Assembly (NCBI GenBank): GCA_021298235.1
Contig: JAJTDX010000002.1
Span: forward strand, 1-57,452
Source: Cryomorphaceae bacterium
GTDB lineage: Bacteria > Bacteroidota > Bacteroidia > Flavobacteriales > Crocinitomicaceae
Reading direction: 5' to 3'
DNA: 57,452 nt
Positions 27,228 to 36,783 of the stretch are shown here, one piece after another. The notes below the pieces were generated by a model. That model was not told where the DNA came from and did no database searches. It was given only the letters and a program-made list of their open reading frames with translations. Numbering within the stretch: the first letter of the stretch is position 1; every line of letters starts with the position of its first letter. A program made the translations under genes and the position numbers.

Positions 27228-28070
27228 ATGAGATTTTTTGCTTATATGTCAGTTATCACTTTAACAATACTAGTATTTACAGGCTGTGGTAAAAAGAAAT
27301 ACGACAACAGTAATGCTCCCAAACTAAATGCGCTAACTGAAACCTATTTTTCTGAATTTTCAAACATGACCGATCAGGCCATTACCGGAAATATGGTCTA
27401 TTATAAAGTTGGAGAGGTAGTCGTAAATAATTCAACTGAAGGTAAACCCTATTTGAATGACAAAGCCAATTGCAATGTTGTCATCACTCTGGATACTGCG
27501 AATGCAACCAAAACCATTACAATAGACTGGGGATCGACAAATTGTACGTGCAATGACGGTAAAACACGGAGAGGAAAACTCGTAACGACGTTTACCGGAT
27601 CCTATTTTGCTCAAGGAACTGTAATCACACATACGCCTATTGATTATTACGTGAACGACAACAAGGTTGAAGGCACCAAAATTGTGACAAATATGGGACT
27701 AAACGGAAGTGGACAGCCTTATTACAATGTTGAAATTAATGGAATTGTCACCATGTCTACCGGAGAAATTATAAACTACACATCTACCCGGGTTCGTACA
27801 TTCATCTCGGGTTATACAACGCCAAGCATATTTATAGACGACGAATATGAAATCACTCTAAGCTCAAATGCAACTGTAACAAATGGTGACAGTTACGAAG
27901 CGCACACCACCTCACCACTTGTTGTGAAAGTCGGATGTGGATACATAAAGAAAGGTGTTTTGTCAATTACGCCTTCAGGAAAACCAGAACGAGTAATTGA
28001 TTACGGAGAAGGCTCTTGCGATGCAACATTTACTATCACGGTTAACGGAAATACCTACGTCATAAATTGA
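27228..28070 (+). CDS. hypothetical lipoprotein
   Basis: 280 residues from the ATG at 27228: signal with core YMSVITLTILVF and lipobox FTGC (Cys20). The mature part is beta-rich with repeated Thr/Asn/Val strands and a central TIDWGSTNCTCNDGKTRRGKL motif, where the C-x-C could be a disulfide or metal site; this 'wGstncTCxDGktRkGkl' block is shared by a group of Bacteroidota lipoproteins of unknown function, as far as I recall. A late GCGYIKKGVLSI repeats the strand pattern. The start is fixed by a good promoter overlapping the upstream TTG. A terminator follows 21 bases after the stop. Confidence 0.72.
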   Translation: MRFFAYMSVITLTILVFTGCGKKKYDNSNAPKLNALTETYFSEFSNMTDQAITGNMVYYKVGEVVVNNSTEGKPYLNDKANCNVVITLDTANATKTITIDWGSTNCTCNDGKTRRGKLVTTFTGSYFAQGTVITHTPIDYYVNDNKVEGTKIVTNMGLNGSGQPYYNVEINGIVTMSTGEIINYTSTRVRTFISGYTTPSIFIDDEYEITLSSNATVTNGDSYEAHTTSPLVVKVGCGYIKKGVLSITPSGKPERVIDYGEGSCDATFTITVNGNTYVIN

Positions 28071-28090
28071 ACCCCTTTCTGAAAAACTTT

Positions 28091-28113
28091 AAGAGCTGGC
28101 TTCACCGGCTCTT
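28091..28113. terminator. hairpin terminator between converging genes
   Basis: AAGAGC-x-GG and CC-x-GCTCTT form an 8-bp stem with one mismatch around a 5-base loop, followed by TTACATTTTC on the plus strand; it lies between the lipoprotein and DUF2490 stops. Confidence 0.6.
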
Positions 28114-28135
28114 TACATTTTCTCAAAGCCGCATT

Positions 28136-28900
28136 TCACTCATCTTTCCTTCTTAGATCAAGATTATAAGTTAACCCAAGCTGAAGTGTATGATTTCGCT
28201 CAGCCTGGATACCGTCTTTCTTAGCAATAAATTGGTTAAGATAACCAAACTGAATATTGAAGTTTGAATTAAAGCGCCATCCAAGTGCTAAATAAAGTCG
28301 GTTTTGATCAAGGATATTCTTTCCAATTCCTTTGCCGAAGCCCAAAAATGGTTCATCGTAAACAGATATAAAAAGAGTTTTGTCAGCCATTTCTTTTCTT
28401 GAAATAGGCATTGTGACGAGCAAACGATATCTTACACGCTGTCTGAAAAGAAATCCATCCAAATTATAATCCCCAGAGGCATCTTTTACCCAGTTTTCCA
28501 AAAAACGCTGCTCAAGTCGATAGCGATGCTGAAAATCCAAACGTCCTGCCTTCGATTTGAGAATTAGCTGTTCCCAAATTCGGTGTTCATTGAACGTATT
28601 AGCAACTGGCTGTTCTCCGTATTGATACGTTCTGATAAAGGCATATCCACCCGTTAACTGAGAGCCGTTTTTCGCATAATAATCAACACCAAGTCGTAAC
28701 AGAGACTGCTGCCAGTCATTGAAAAAATCCGCTCTGCGCCATTGATATTCCGTGTGCAATCCCCAACGTTCGGATAATCGATGATTGCCGAAATACATTA
28801 CCCATGCATTTGTAGAGTTTGCGAATTCCTTTTGTGCTGAAACAGAACTGAAGAGAAAAAGAAAAATGAAGATTCTCACTATTGATTTTGTGCTTCCCAC
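28136..28900 (-). CDS. DUF2490 domain-containing outer-membrane protein
   Basis: 254 residues. Signal with core RIFIFLFLFSSVSAQ, then the DUF2490 pattern: NAWVMYFGNHRLSERWGLHTEYQWR split as repeated strands, GYAFIRTYQYGE, HRIWEQLILKSKAGRLDFQHRYRLEQRF, and a final NIQFGYLNQF. These are amphipathic strands of an outer-membrane barrel. Function is unknown. It overlaps the 3' end of the upstream gene by 22 bases, so the two are cotranscribed. Confidence 0.85.
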   Translation of the reverse strand: MGSTKSIVRIFIFLFLFSSVSAQKEFANSTNAWVMYFGNHRLSERWGLHTEYQWRRADFFNDWQQSLLRLGVDYYAKNGSQLTGGYAFIRTYQYGEQPVANTFNEHRIWEQLILKSKAGRLDFQHRYRLEQRFLENWVKDASGDYNLDGFLFRQRVRYRLLVTMPISRKEMADKTLFISVYDEPFLGFGKGIGKNILDQNRLYLALGWRFNSNFNIQFGYLNQFIAKKDGIQAERNHTLQLGLTYNLDLRRKDE

Positions 28901-30099
28901 CTCGCCTTTTGAAAATTAAAGAAATCCCTTCTTCTCTCCGATTCGTTTTTGAATTTGAATACACCTGAATTCAAAGCAAGATTTAATTCAAGGTCTGCAG
29001 TTGCAAAATCTCCCTTCCAAATATACAATTCAGAAAGATTACAGTGAATCATCGCCGTAATTTTATCGTTGATGCGAGCCTTTTCATCGTATAAGTTACT
29101 TTCCTGCAAAATACTTTTCCATTTCGCGATGGCTGCTTCAAGCTTCGGAATGGCTGTTGCGCGATTTCGGTCTTTTGAAACCATTGCCAAAGCTTGAGTT
29201 GTTAATGTGTATGCTTCAGTCACATCCGAATACTCATAGTCTTTGTAACGTTTGATAGAATAGACTTCAGTTTCTCTACTCGTGTTAATAAAACCGAATT
29301 GATCGTTCAGAACTCTGTTGACTTCTGAAAAAGCATAATTTCTAGCTCTAAGTTCCATTTCCTGAAATAAAGTAGCCTCATGATCTACCATCCACAAGAG
29401 CCATTCATACCTGCTGGAATACTTATTTATGAGCTCCGATCGCTCATTGTCAAGCAATATTTGTTTGTAAAGCACTGTTCCATCGGTTTTTGTAACTGTT
29501 AATCCAATCGGGAGAATGTACTGATATAGAAACTCATACTTGGTGCTAGCACCTGAACCTGTCTTTCGTTCTACAAGCTTGTTTCCTCGCATTGGATATA
29601 TATCAATTAGAACCAGTAATCCGTTATCCCCGGAGTCATATCCTTGCATCTGCACTTTACCTGTAAGTTGATTTTCTAATAGTTCAGAATGCTGCAAGAT
29701 TTTCATATTGGGATTATACACAGGTTGCACCGGATAAATCGGATCAGTTGGTTTTGTCGCTGCCGCACCAGAATTGACAGACTTTTCATACGCTGCCATT
29801 TTTGTAAAATAATCTTTATCGAGCGCATCTTTCTTTTGCTTCCATACTGCAAAATCTGCGTTGTATTTGGTTAGCTCTTGTTGTTTTCTTGCATCAAAGA
29901 TTTTCAAGCTGTCATTATTGGCGTCTTTGTAAAGATGATTGTAAAGCACCTTGAAAGTTTTCCAGGATGAATCAATCTTTTTTGCAGGTAACTGGATATA
30001 CGAGAAATTCACTTTGTTGTCGTCGATATTTTGAGCGTTGAGCAAGGAACAATGAGCAAGGAACAATGAACAAAGAAGTATATTTTTTATCGCTTTCAT
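28879..30099 (-). CDS. hypothetical secreted protein with helical C-terminal region
   Basis: 406 residues. Signal MKAIKNILLCSLFLAHCSLL ending NAQ; its hydrophobic core is encoded by a duplicated 14-bp sequence (see repeat at 30040). The start of the mature protein, VNFSYIQLPAKKID, and a following Lys/Asp-rich helical stretch (about 60-110, with two YxKMAxYEKS-like turns) lead to a beta-rich centre and a C-terminal region (about 290-400) that reads like TPR helices (AIPKLEAAIAKWKSIL, AMIHCNLSELYIWKGDFATADLELNLAL). I cannot name a family. It is upstream of and overlapping the DUF2490 barrel gene; a surface partner is possible. Confidence 0.7.
   Translation of the reverse strand: MKAIKNILLCSLFLAHCSLLNAQNIDDNKVNFSYIQLPAKKIDSSWKTFKVLYNHLYKDANNDSLKIFDARKQQELTKYNADFAVWKQKKDALDKDYFTKMAAYEKSVNSGAAATKPTDPIYPVQPVYNPNMKILQHSELLENQLTGKVQMQGYDSGDNGLLVLIDIYPMRGNKLVERKTGSGASTKYEFLYQYILPIGLTVTKTDGTVLYKQILLDNERSELINKYSSRYEWLLWMVDHEATLFQEMELRARNYAFSEVNRVLNDQFGFINTSRETEVYSIKRYKDYEYSDVTEAYTLTTQALAMVSKDRNRATAIPKLEAAIAKWKSILQESNLYDEKARINDKITAMIHCNLSELYIWKGDFATADLELNLALNSGVFKFKNESERRRDFFNFQKARWEAQNQ
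30040..30067 (-). repeat. two perfect tandem 14-bp repeats inside a signal-peptide coding region
   Basis: GAGCAAGGAACAAT occurs twice in direct succession (30040-30053, 30054-30067), followed by a partial third copy. On the coding strand it specifies the hydrophobic core containing AHCSLL and CSLFL of the secreted protein at 28879. Confidence 0.9.
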
Positions 30100-30144
30100 A
30101 AGATTTTTTTTAGAAGCCTGCGTTTTTCAAAGACCAGGCCAAAG

Positions 30145-31305
30145 TTATGAATTCAATGCATTCAGAATATCATTGTAAATATCTTCTAAATTTTCAAGTC
30201 CAATAGAAAGACGGACCATCCCCTCTCCTATTCCAACATCTGAACGTTCTTCGGGAGTTAATTTTGAATGCGTAGTAGATGCAGGATGAGTAGCGATACT
30301 GCGTGTATCGCCAAGATTTGCAGATAAGGAAAACATTTTCAATGCATCTAAAAATTTTCTGCCTGCTTCGAGACCACCTTTTAATTCAAATGTTACAATA
30401 CCACCACCAAGATCCATTTGTTTCTTGGCGACCTCAAACTGTGGGTGACTCTCCAAAAAAGGATATTTTACAAAAGCGATCGCCGGATGTCCCTCTAAAC
30501 GTTTTGCTATTTCATGCGCATTCTTGCAATGTCGCTCCATTCGAATCTCCAGTGTTTCTATAGATTTGGAAAGCACCCACGCATTGAACGGACTCATTGC
30601 GGGGCCAGAATGACGGGCAAAGGCCTTAATTTTTTCTATTATCTCGTGTGATGAGAGAATAATTCCACCAAGCGTACGTCCCTGACCATCCAGATATTTA
30701 GTAGCCGAATGAATTGAAATATCTGCACCGAATTCTAAGGGACGTTGAATATATGGTGTTGCAAAACAATTATCTACCGAAAAGAGAATTTCTTTTCTTT
30801 TGCAGATTTCTGAAATTTTGGAAAGATCGATGATATCCAATCCAGGATTACTTGGTGTTTCGAGGTAAAGAATTCTGGTATTTGAAGTAATAGCCTCCTC
30901 GAATCCCTTGTAATCATCGAAATCAACATAGGTGGTTGTAATTCCCCATTTCGGGAAAATTTCAGCAAAAAGTCGGTGTGTTGAACCAAAAACGGACCTA
31001 GCTGATACGATATGGTCACCCGATTTTAGCAAAGATGCAAACAATGTAAATACAGCTGCCATACCTGATGCTGTTGCCCAACCGGACTCAGCACCTTCCA
31101 AAAAAGCCATTTTATCTATGAACTCTTGCACGTTTGGATTGGCATAACGCGAATAGATCTCCCCTTCTTTTTCTTCGGCGAATTGCGCACGCATGTCTTC
31201 TGCATCTTCGAAGACGTAGCTGCTGGTTAGATAAAGTGGAACAGAATGTTCGTTGTGACTAGTTCGTTTGTTTTGTAAGCGGATAGCGGCAGTGTTTTTT
31301 TTCAT
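30145..31305 (-). CDS. metZ: O-succinylhomoserine sulfhydrylase / cystathionine gamma-synthase family
   Basis: 386 residues from the ATG at 31305 (an in-frame ATG at 31359 adds 18 residues with no counterpart in the family). A Cys/Met-metabolism PLP enzyme: YSRYANPNVQEFIDKMAFLEGAE, SGMAAVFTLFASLL, VDNCFATPYIQRPLEFGAD and the PLP lysine in HSATKYLDGQGR, where the DGQGR motif is characteristic of MetZ. C-terminal SLGDTRSIATHPASTTH is the substrate-binding loop. MetZ makes homocysteine from O-succinylhomoserine and sulfide. The operon upstream also has metX and metY, which use the O-acetyl route, so substrate could instead be O-acetylhomoserine. A 200-base gap with a hairpin repeat separates it from osmC. 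Confidence 0.85.
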   Translation of the reverse strand: MKKNTAAIRLQNKRTSHNEHSVPLYLTSSYVFEDAEDMRAQFAEEKEGEIYSRYANPNVQEFIDKMAFLEGAESGWATASGMAAVFTLFASLLKSGDHIVSARSVFGSTHRLFAEIFPKWGITTTYVDFDDYKGFEEAITSNTRILYLETPSNPGLDIIDLSKISEICKRKEILFSVDNCFATPYIQRPLEFGADISIHSATKYLDGQGRTLGGIILSSHEIIEKIKAFARHSGPAMSPFNAWVLSKSIETLEIRMERHCKNAHEIAKRLEGHPAIAFVKYPFLESHPQFEVAKKQMDLGGGIVTFELKGGLEAGRKFLDALKMFSLSANLGDTRSIATHPASTTHSKLTPEERSDVGIGEGMVRLSIGLENLEDIYNDILNALNS

Positions 31306-31462
31306 TTTCAAGGATGCATTAAATAAATGGTGCCTTTTTATTCGGAAAAAGTGAAACATATTGAATTGCGGGAACCATGAGGAAGCCGAAGGATCACCGA
31401 AATGGTCGCAAATTCAAAAGTGGAATGACTAGAGGAATAAAATAGCACCGAGTTTTCTTTTG

Positions 31463-31493
31463 CTACTTTTCTTTTGCGGAAAAAGAAAAGTAG
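31463..31493. repeat. 13-bp inverted repeat (hairpin element)
   Basis: CTACTTTTCTTTT at 31463-31475 and AAAAGAAAAGTAG at 31481-31493 are perfect complements around GCGGA. It sits 12 bases beyond the osmC stop. It has no clean U-run, so it may be a dispersed intergenic element of the kind seen in many Bacteroidota genomes rather than a terminator. Confidence 0.7.
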
Positions 31494-31505
31494 AAGTTCA
31501 ATGAT

Positions 31506-31916
31506 TTAAATAAATTTCAACTGATGAGTGACCAGAATATTTTCATTCAATGAAGCGGACACCGAACAATACTTCTCCTTCGCTAACTTCACCGCTCTTT
31601 CTGCCTTATCCGGATCCACTTCTTTCAAAAATTCAAAAGTCAAATGAATCGTTTCAAAAGGCGCTGGAACCCCTTCCGCTCTTTTCGTGTCAATGATGAC
31701 ATTATAATGATTCAGCTCAATGCGTTGTTTGCGAAGGATAAGAATCACATCTACAGAAACGCAACCTGCCAGAGAACTTGCCAGTACTTCCATAGGACGC
31801 ATTCCGGAATCTTTTCCACCTAGATCATGACTGGCATCCATTTGAATGCTCAATCCTTTCTCGTTGTAAACAACCATTCCAAATGCATTGTCAGTCTTTT
31901 TTAAAATAAGTGCCAT
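31506..31916 (-). CDS. OsmC family protein
   Basis: 136 residues, one OsmC/Ohr domain. The two redox-site cysteines are recognisable in SSLAGCVSVDVIL and EKYCSVSASL. Together with the conserved MRPMEVLASSLAGC stretch this fits the YhfA/OsmC branch of thiol-dependent peroxidases. Its ATG shares one base with the stop of the YeeE/YedE gene upstream (TAATG), and that context, two sulfur-transporter-like membrane proteins and methionine genes, suggests a role with sulfane or thiol chemistry. The activity is inferred. Confidence 0.88.
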   Translation of the reverse strand: MALILKKTDNAFGMVVYNEKGLSIQMDASHDLGGKDSGMRPMEVLASSLAGCVSVDVILILRKQRIELNHYNVIIDTKRAEGVPAPFETIHLTFEFLKEVDPDKAERAVKLAKEKYCSVSASLNENILVTHQLKFI

Positions 31917-32329
31917 TAATGTGGAAGTTTAGATTTAAATGCTCCATAAAGGAAAGTTCCAACCAATGCACCTGCCAACAGAGTGACACCAATCTGCCAG
32001 TGCATGCCTATGAGAATAAAAATCGGTGCGGAACATGCCCCGGAAATTGACCATCCCAATCCAAAAAGTAATCCACCGATTAGATTGGCAGGAATCTGAG
32101 TAGGTTTTGGCTTTACGTCGATCTCATTACCTTGAACTGAACGGATTTTGAATTTCTTAAGAATGAATAAAGACAATGCTCCTGTTCCGATGGCAGAGAA
32201 AAGCAATCCATACATGTGAAACGAATCAAAATGAAACATTTCCTGAATCCTGAACCATGAAAACGCTTGAGAAGCGATTAGCACATTTCCGAACAAAAAT
32301 CCTAATAAAAGTGTGAGTACAATTTTCAT
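31916..32329 (-). CDS. YeeE/YedE family half-transporter (DUF6691-type)
   Basis: 137 residues from the ATG at 32329 (an earlier in-frame start at 32365 would run into the upstream gene). Four predicted helices, with GLGWSISGACSAPIFILIG carrying the Cys of the YeeE/YedE sulfur-transport fold. This is one half of a split YeeE/YedE (TsuA/SoxT-like) protein; the other half is encoded just upstream, one base away. Members of the family import thiosulfate or other reduced sulfur species. Ends overlapping osmC by one base. Confidence 0.8.
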   Translation of the reverse strand: MKIVLTLLLGFLFGNVLIASQAFSWFRIQEMFHFDSFHMYGLLFSAIGTGALSLFILKKFKIRSVQGNEIDVKPKPTQIPANLIGGLLFGLGWSISGACSAPIFILIGMHWQIGVTLLAGALVGTFLYGAFKSKLPH

Positions 32330-32330
32330 T

Positions 32331-32822
32331 TTAAAAAATGTGAGGTACAATGAAATACGAACCAACCAGTCCTCCGATGAAGAAACAAACAGTTGCTAAA
32401 ATGGAACTAAATGCGAATTGAGAAATACCCATTATACAATGTCCTGCTGTACAGCCATTCGCATAACGAGCACCGAACCCTACAAGGATTCCACCGATAA
32501 AGAATTGCAGGGCATTTTTTATTTCAAACAGCTCGGCATACTGTAATGCGTACTTTTTTGTTGGCACTTCAATAAGCTCATCTGAAATTCCAAATAATTG
32601 TATTGCAGCAAAACCAGAAAGTATCAATCCAAAAGAGAAAATCAGTTGCCATTGATCGGCGCGCCTTTCATAATTGAAATAAGGAATCTTATTTGGAAAA
32701 AAACTGAGAAGATAGCGGTAACTTGAGGAAATTCCAAATTGTTTTTCCCTTAAGATCAACAGCAGGGGCACCATGAGTCCCAGCAAGGGACCCGCAATAT
32801 ACCAGGCGAGAGGTTCTTTCAT
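32331..32822 (-). CDS. YeeE/YedE family half-transporter
   Basis: 163 residues with about five membrane segments. Conserved GARYANGCTAGHCIMG contains the family's GCTxGH motif with Cys and a second Cys, and GLVGSYF is the last helix. Together with the protein encoded one base downstream it would make up a full sulfur-compound channel. It begins 16 bases after the hom stop and is probably part of the metY-metX-hom operon. Confidence 0.85.
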   Translation of the reverse strand: MKEPLAWYIAGPLLGLMVPLLLILREKQFGISSSYRYLLSFFPNKIPYFNYERRADQWQLIFSFGLILSGFAAIQLFGISDELIEVPTKKYALQYAELFEIKNALQFFIGGILVGFGARYANGCTAGHCIMGISQFAFSSILATVCFFIGGLVGSYFIVPHIF

Positions 32823-32838
32823 TCCTTGACTTTTTCTT

Positions 32839-34080
32839 TTAAACCGCTACGAAGGTAGTTTTGTTTTTCTCAAGATACAATGATTCGGTTCCTGCTGCTC
32901 TCAAGGGCTCGTCCACAATAACTATAGAAAGATCCGTAGCAGAACGGTCAATGCTTCGACGCAACTCATTGAATGCGATCCATCCAGTACTGTAAGAAAA
33001 ATCAGCACTCTTATAGAACTCATCTGTTTCGATAAAAGGCAATGATTTCAGTATATTTTCATCAGTAGAACTCGCATAGATCTTTAGCTTGAAGTCATCA
33101 CTGAAACTTACCTGATCATTCCCTGATTTTCTGTATTCGTATCGGTATTCGAATTGGAGAGCGGAAATATCCGAGAGAACAGCACTTGCCGTCGGGTAGC
33201 TCCCTGCTCCTTTCCCATAAAACACCTGACGATCGGAGAATAGAGCATTTACCGAAACCGCATTGAATTCATTGTTGACACCATACGCAGGTTGCTCTGA
33301 AGAAACAAAATGAGGAGCAACAAAACCGATGACTTGATCACCTATCTTTTCAGCTCGAGCCAATAATTTGATCCGCAACCCTTTTTCAAGTGCATACCTC
33401 ACATCGCGTTCATGGATTTTAGTAATTCCTATATTGAAAACCTGATCGGGTGTTGTGCTAATCCCGAATGCATGTTTTATCAATAGGATCAATTTGAATT
33501 TGGAGTCGAACCCCTCTACATCAAGGGTTGGGTCCGCCTCGGCAAATCCAAGTTCTTGCGCTTGTTTCAAGGCTTCCTGGTAGGCTATACCCTTGTTGCT
33601 CTGGGTAAGAATATAGTTAGACGTACCATTTACAATTCCCTGAACAGACGATAAAGTATCGTTATTATAGTATTCCTCTAAATTTCGTAGAATCGGAATG
33701 GAACCGGCAACCGCTGCTTCGTATAGTAACGATACATTATTCTGTCTGGACAAGTTAATCAATTCATCGAGGTGCTCGGCGATCAGTTTTTTATTTGCTG
33801 TTACTACATGTTTCCCTTTTTTCAGCGCTTCGGTAACAATCGCGTAAGCCGCCTCGCTGTCATTTATTAGTTCTACAACAACATTGATTTCCGGATCATT
33901 GAGGATCACCCCCTTATCGTAGGAAAAATATCTGCTCTCGATTGATCGCTTTTTAGTTGGATCTTTAACAACAATCGATTTTATCGATGCATTCAATAAC
34001 TTGCTTCGATTCAATACCTCGTGCAATCCTCCTCCTACAACACCGAAACCAAAGAGGCCAATAGTCAAATCTATTCTCAT
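32839..34080 (-). CDS. hom: homoserine dehydrogenase
   Basis: 413 residues from the ATG at 34080, 22 bases after the metX stop; an earlier in-frame start at 34134 would overlap metX. NAD(P)-binding LTIGLFGFGVVGGGL, KKGKHVVTANKKLIA, YEAAVAGSIPILR, the catalytic region IVNGTSNYILTQ and GFAEADPTLDVEGFDSKFKLILL are all canonical. It lacks a fused aspartokinase domain and the ACT-like tail appears degenerate. It feeds homoserine to MetX, encoded immediately upstream. Confidence 0.92.
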   Translation of the reverse strand: MRIDLTIGLFGFGVVGGGLHEVLNRSKLLNASIKSIVVKDPTKKRSIESRYFSYDKGVILNDPEINVVVELINDSEAAYAIVTEALKKGKHVVTANKKLIAEHLDELINLSRQNNVSLLYEAAVAGSIPILRNLEEYYNNDTLSSVQGIVNGTSNYILTQSNKGIAYQEALKQAQELGFAEADPTLDVEGFDSKFKLILLIKHAFGISTTPDQVFNIGITKIHERDVRYALEKGLRIKLLARAEKIGDQVIGFVAPHFVSSEQPAYGVNNEFNAVSVNALFSDRQVFYGKGAGSYPTASAVLSDISALQFEYRYEYRKSGNDQVSFSDDFKLKIYASSTDENILKSLPFIETDEFYKSADFSYSTGWIAFNELRRSIDRSATDLSIVIVDEPLRAAGTESLYLEKNKTTFVAV

Positions 34081-34102
34081 TTTATTATCTTTTACTTGTT
34101 TT

Positions 34103-35146
34103 TTAAATCCCGTTTGACGGTCTATTTTTATCATATTTTAAAAAGTCAGAGAGCAAGTCTGACAACTGTTTGTGCTCAACCAAAAATCCATCGTGACCGA
34201 AATCAGAATCAATTATGGCAAGAATTGCGTTAGGTATCCATTCTGCCAAAAACGCTTGTTCACTAACCGGAAAAAGTAGATCTGAATCAATCCCGATCAC
34301 CAGTGTTTTTGCTTTTATAAACTGTAGAGCAATTTCAATCGAGGCACGCTTGCGTCCTACATTGTGTGCATCCATAGCTTTGGATAGCATTACATATGAA
34401 TATGCATTGAATCTATCCGCTAATTTCTGACCTTGGTATCGTAGGTAAGACGCTGCAGGAAAATCTTCCGTTAAATGATTATTCGGACTGGTCTGAGTTT
34501 TCAAAAAACCGTCATACGACCGGTAACTTAACATCGCAATCGCTCGTGCTGTCTTCAACCCACTTGCTCCTCCACTTGCAGTTCCATTCCCATAAGTTGG
34601 ATCAGTATAAATTGCTTGACGCTGCGTTTCGTTGAAGGCAATTCCATAGGCCGAATGTCGTGCATTGGTGGCAATCAATACGAGTTTATCCACGACTTCT
34701 GGTTGTTCTATAGCCCATTCCAAGGCCTGTTGTCCTCCCAGAGAAGCACCAATTAACAGCTGAATCCTATCAATATTGAGTTCCAAGCGCAACAAATCGT
34801 GAATTCGTGCCAGATCGCGAGTTGTAAAAGCCGGAAAAGCTTGAAGTAAGGGATTTTCAGTAGAGGGATAATTGAGTGGACCTGTAGTTCCATAATGGGA
34901 TCCCAAAATATTCGCGCACACAATAAAATGTTCCTTTGGATTGAAGAGATAATTTTCACCGAAAATTCCTTTCCACCAATCAAACACATCACTGTTGGCT
35001 GTAAGTGCATGGCAAACCCAGACAACATTGTCTTTTTGGGCACTCAGTGTACCATAGGTATGATATACCACATTAAGCTTCTCCAAAAAGAACCCATTTT
35101 CGAGTTGGAAACCTGATTGGTGCTTGTAAATTTTCTGTTCAGTCAT
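34103..35146 (-). CDS. metX: homoserine O-acetyltransferase
   Basis: 347 residues, alpha/beta-hydrolase fold. Substrate-binding NYPSTENPL, the nucleophile elbow LIGASLGGQQALEWA (Ser135), the catalytic Asp in TLVIGIDSDLLFP and His in SDFGHDGFLVEH. The family acetylates (or in some cases succinylates) homoserine; the specificity residues cannot be judged reliably here, but an OAH-type MetY next to it favours acetyl. A 10-bp perfect hairpin lies between metY and metX. Confidence 0.92.
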   Translation of the reverse strand: MTEQKIYKHQSGFQLENGFFLEKLNVVYHTYGTLSAQKDNVVWVCHALTANSDVFDWWKGIFGENYLFNPKEHFIVCANILGSHYGTTGPLNYPSTENPLLQAFPAFTTRDLARIHDLLRLELNIDRIQLLIGASLGGQQALEWAIEQPEVVDKLVLIATNARHSAYGIAFNETQRQAIYTDPTYGNGTASGGASGLKTARAIAMLSYRSYDGFLKTQTSPNNHLTEDFPAASYLRYQGQKLADRFNAYSYVMLSKAMDAHNVGRKRASIEIALQFIKAKTLVIGIDSDLLFPVSEQAFLAEWIPNAILAIIDSDFGHDGFLVEHKQLSDLLSDFLKYDKNRPSNGI

Positions 35147-35160
35147 TTTTTTAAATTAAA

Positions 35161-35182
35161 CCGGTGGGATGAATCCCACCGG
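35161..35182. other. perfect 10-bp inverted repeat between metY and metX
   Basis: CCGGTGGGAT and ATCCCACCGG surround a 2-base centre (GA), so 22 bases are fully palindromic apart from the loop, and AATTAA/TTAATT flanks extend the symmetry with a bulge. In the metY-metX mRNA this would be a very stable stem 15-34 bases upstream of the metX ATG, followed on the minus strand by TTTAATTT. It may process, stabilise or partly terminate the message. Confidence 0.75.
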
Positions 35183-35195
35183 CAATTAATTTGAG

Positions 35196-36545
<1,350 letters not shown>

Positions 36546-36581
36546 TTAAACGATAATTAATTGATTTATGTGCATTCAGGA

Positions 36582-36614
36582 ACGCGTCAATACCAGGGCC
36601 CTCGGTAGAAGCGT
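36582..36614 (-). other. imperfect stem-loop in metY leader
   Basis: On the minus strand ACGC and GCGT enclose a second stem TACCG/TGGTA around a GC-rich apex, 49 bases before the metY start. It is not followed by a U-run, so it is not a terminator; it could be an alternative structure of the leader RNA. The remaining leader down to 36534 is AT-rich with nothing else I recognise. Confidence 0.35.
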
Positions 36615-36634
36615 CCGCTGATTATTGCCGAATG

Positions 36635-36702
36635 AAAAAACAGGAATGATCAGCAGATGTGGCAACAGCAACAACAGCACATCATGCTAAACAATAGTCC
36701 TG
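36635..36702 (-). terminator. putative attenuator hairpin with U-run in the metY leader
   Basis: In the minus strand CAGGA (36698-36702) pairs with TCCTG (36641-36645), AGCA with TGCT, and GATGTG with CACATC, with an internal loop and one bulge; the apical loop is the 16-base stretch of cysteine codons, and six Ts (36635-36640) follow the stem. It overlaps the end of the leader ORF, so a ribosome in the Cys run or at the stop would prevent it from folding. The geometry is that of a transcription attenuator, but no folding calculation was made. Confidence 0.55.
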
Positions 36703-36775
36703 AATAAGGAAGGGATTTTAATGAACTCTTTTGAGCTTTTGTCACCGAATTTGAAAGATTACTACTTATTCTCAT
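36650..36775 (-). CDS. cysteine-run leader peptide of the metY operon
   Basis: A 41-codon ORF on the minus strand, ATG at 36775 to TGA at 36650. It encodes a Ser/Leu/Lys-rich body and ends SMMCCCCCCHIC: two Met codons, six consecutive Cys codons (alternating TGC and TGT), His, Ile, Cys. Chance of such a run in a random ORF is very low. It begins only 8 bases after the end of the SAM-I aptamer and its last third lies in a terminator-like hairpin. The AAAGAG before the ATG is a weak ribosome site. I infer that ribosome position on the Cys codons reports Cys-tRNA charging to the operon. Confidence 0.65.
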   Translation of the reverse strand: MRISSNLSNSVTKAQKSSLKSLPYSGLLFSMMCCCCCCHIC

Positions 36776-36783
36776 CTCTTTAC

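Noticed and set aside
31306..31462. Possible second riboswitch in the leader of metZ
   Set aside because: I looked for the SAM-I and SAM-II core sequences in both orientations; only loose matches (GGTTCCC, GGATCACC) occur, without the required stems.
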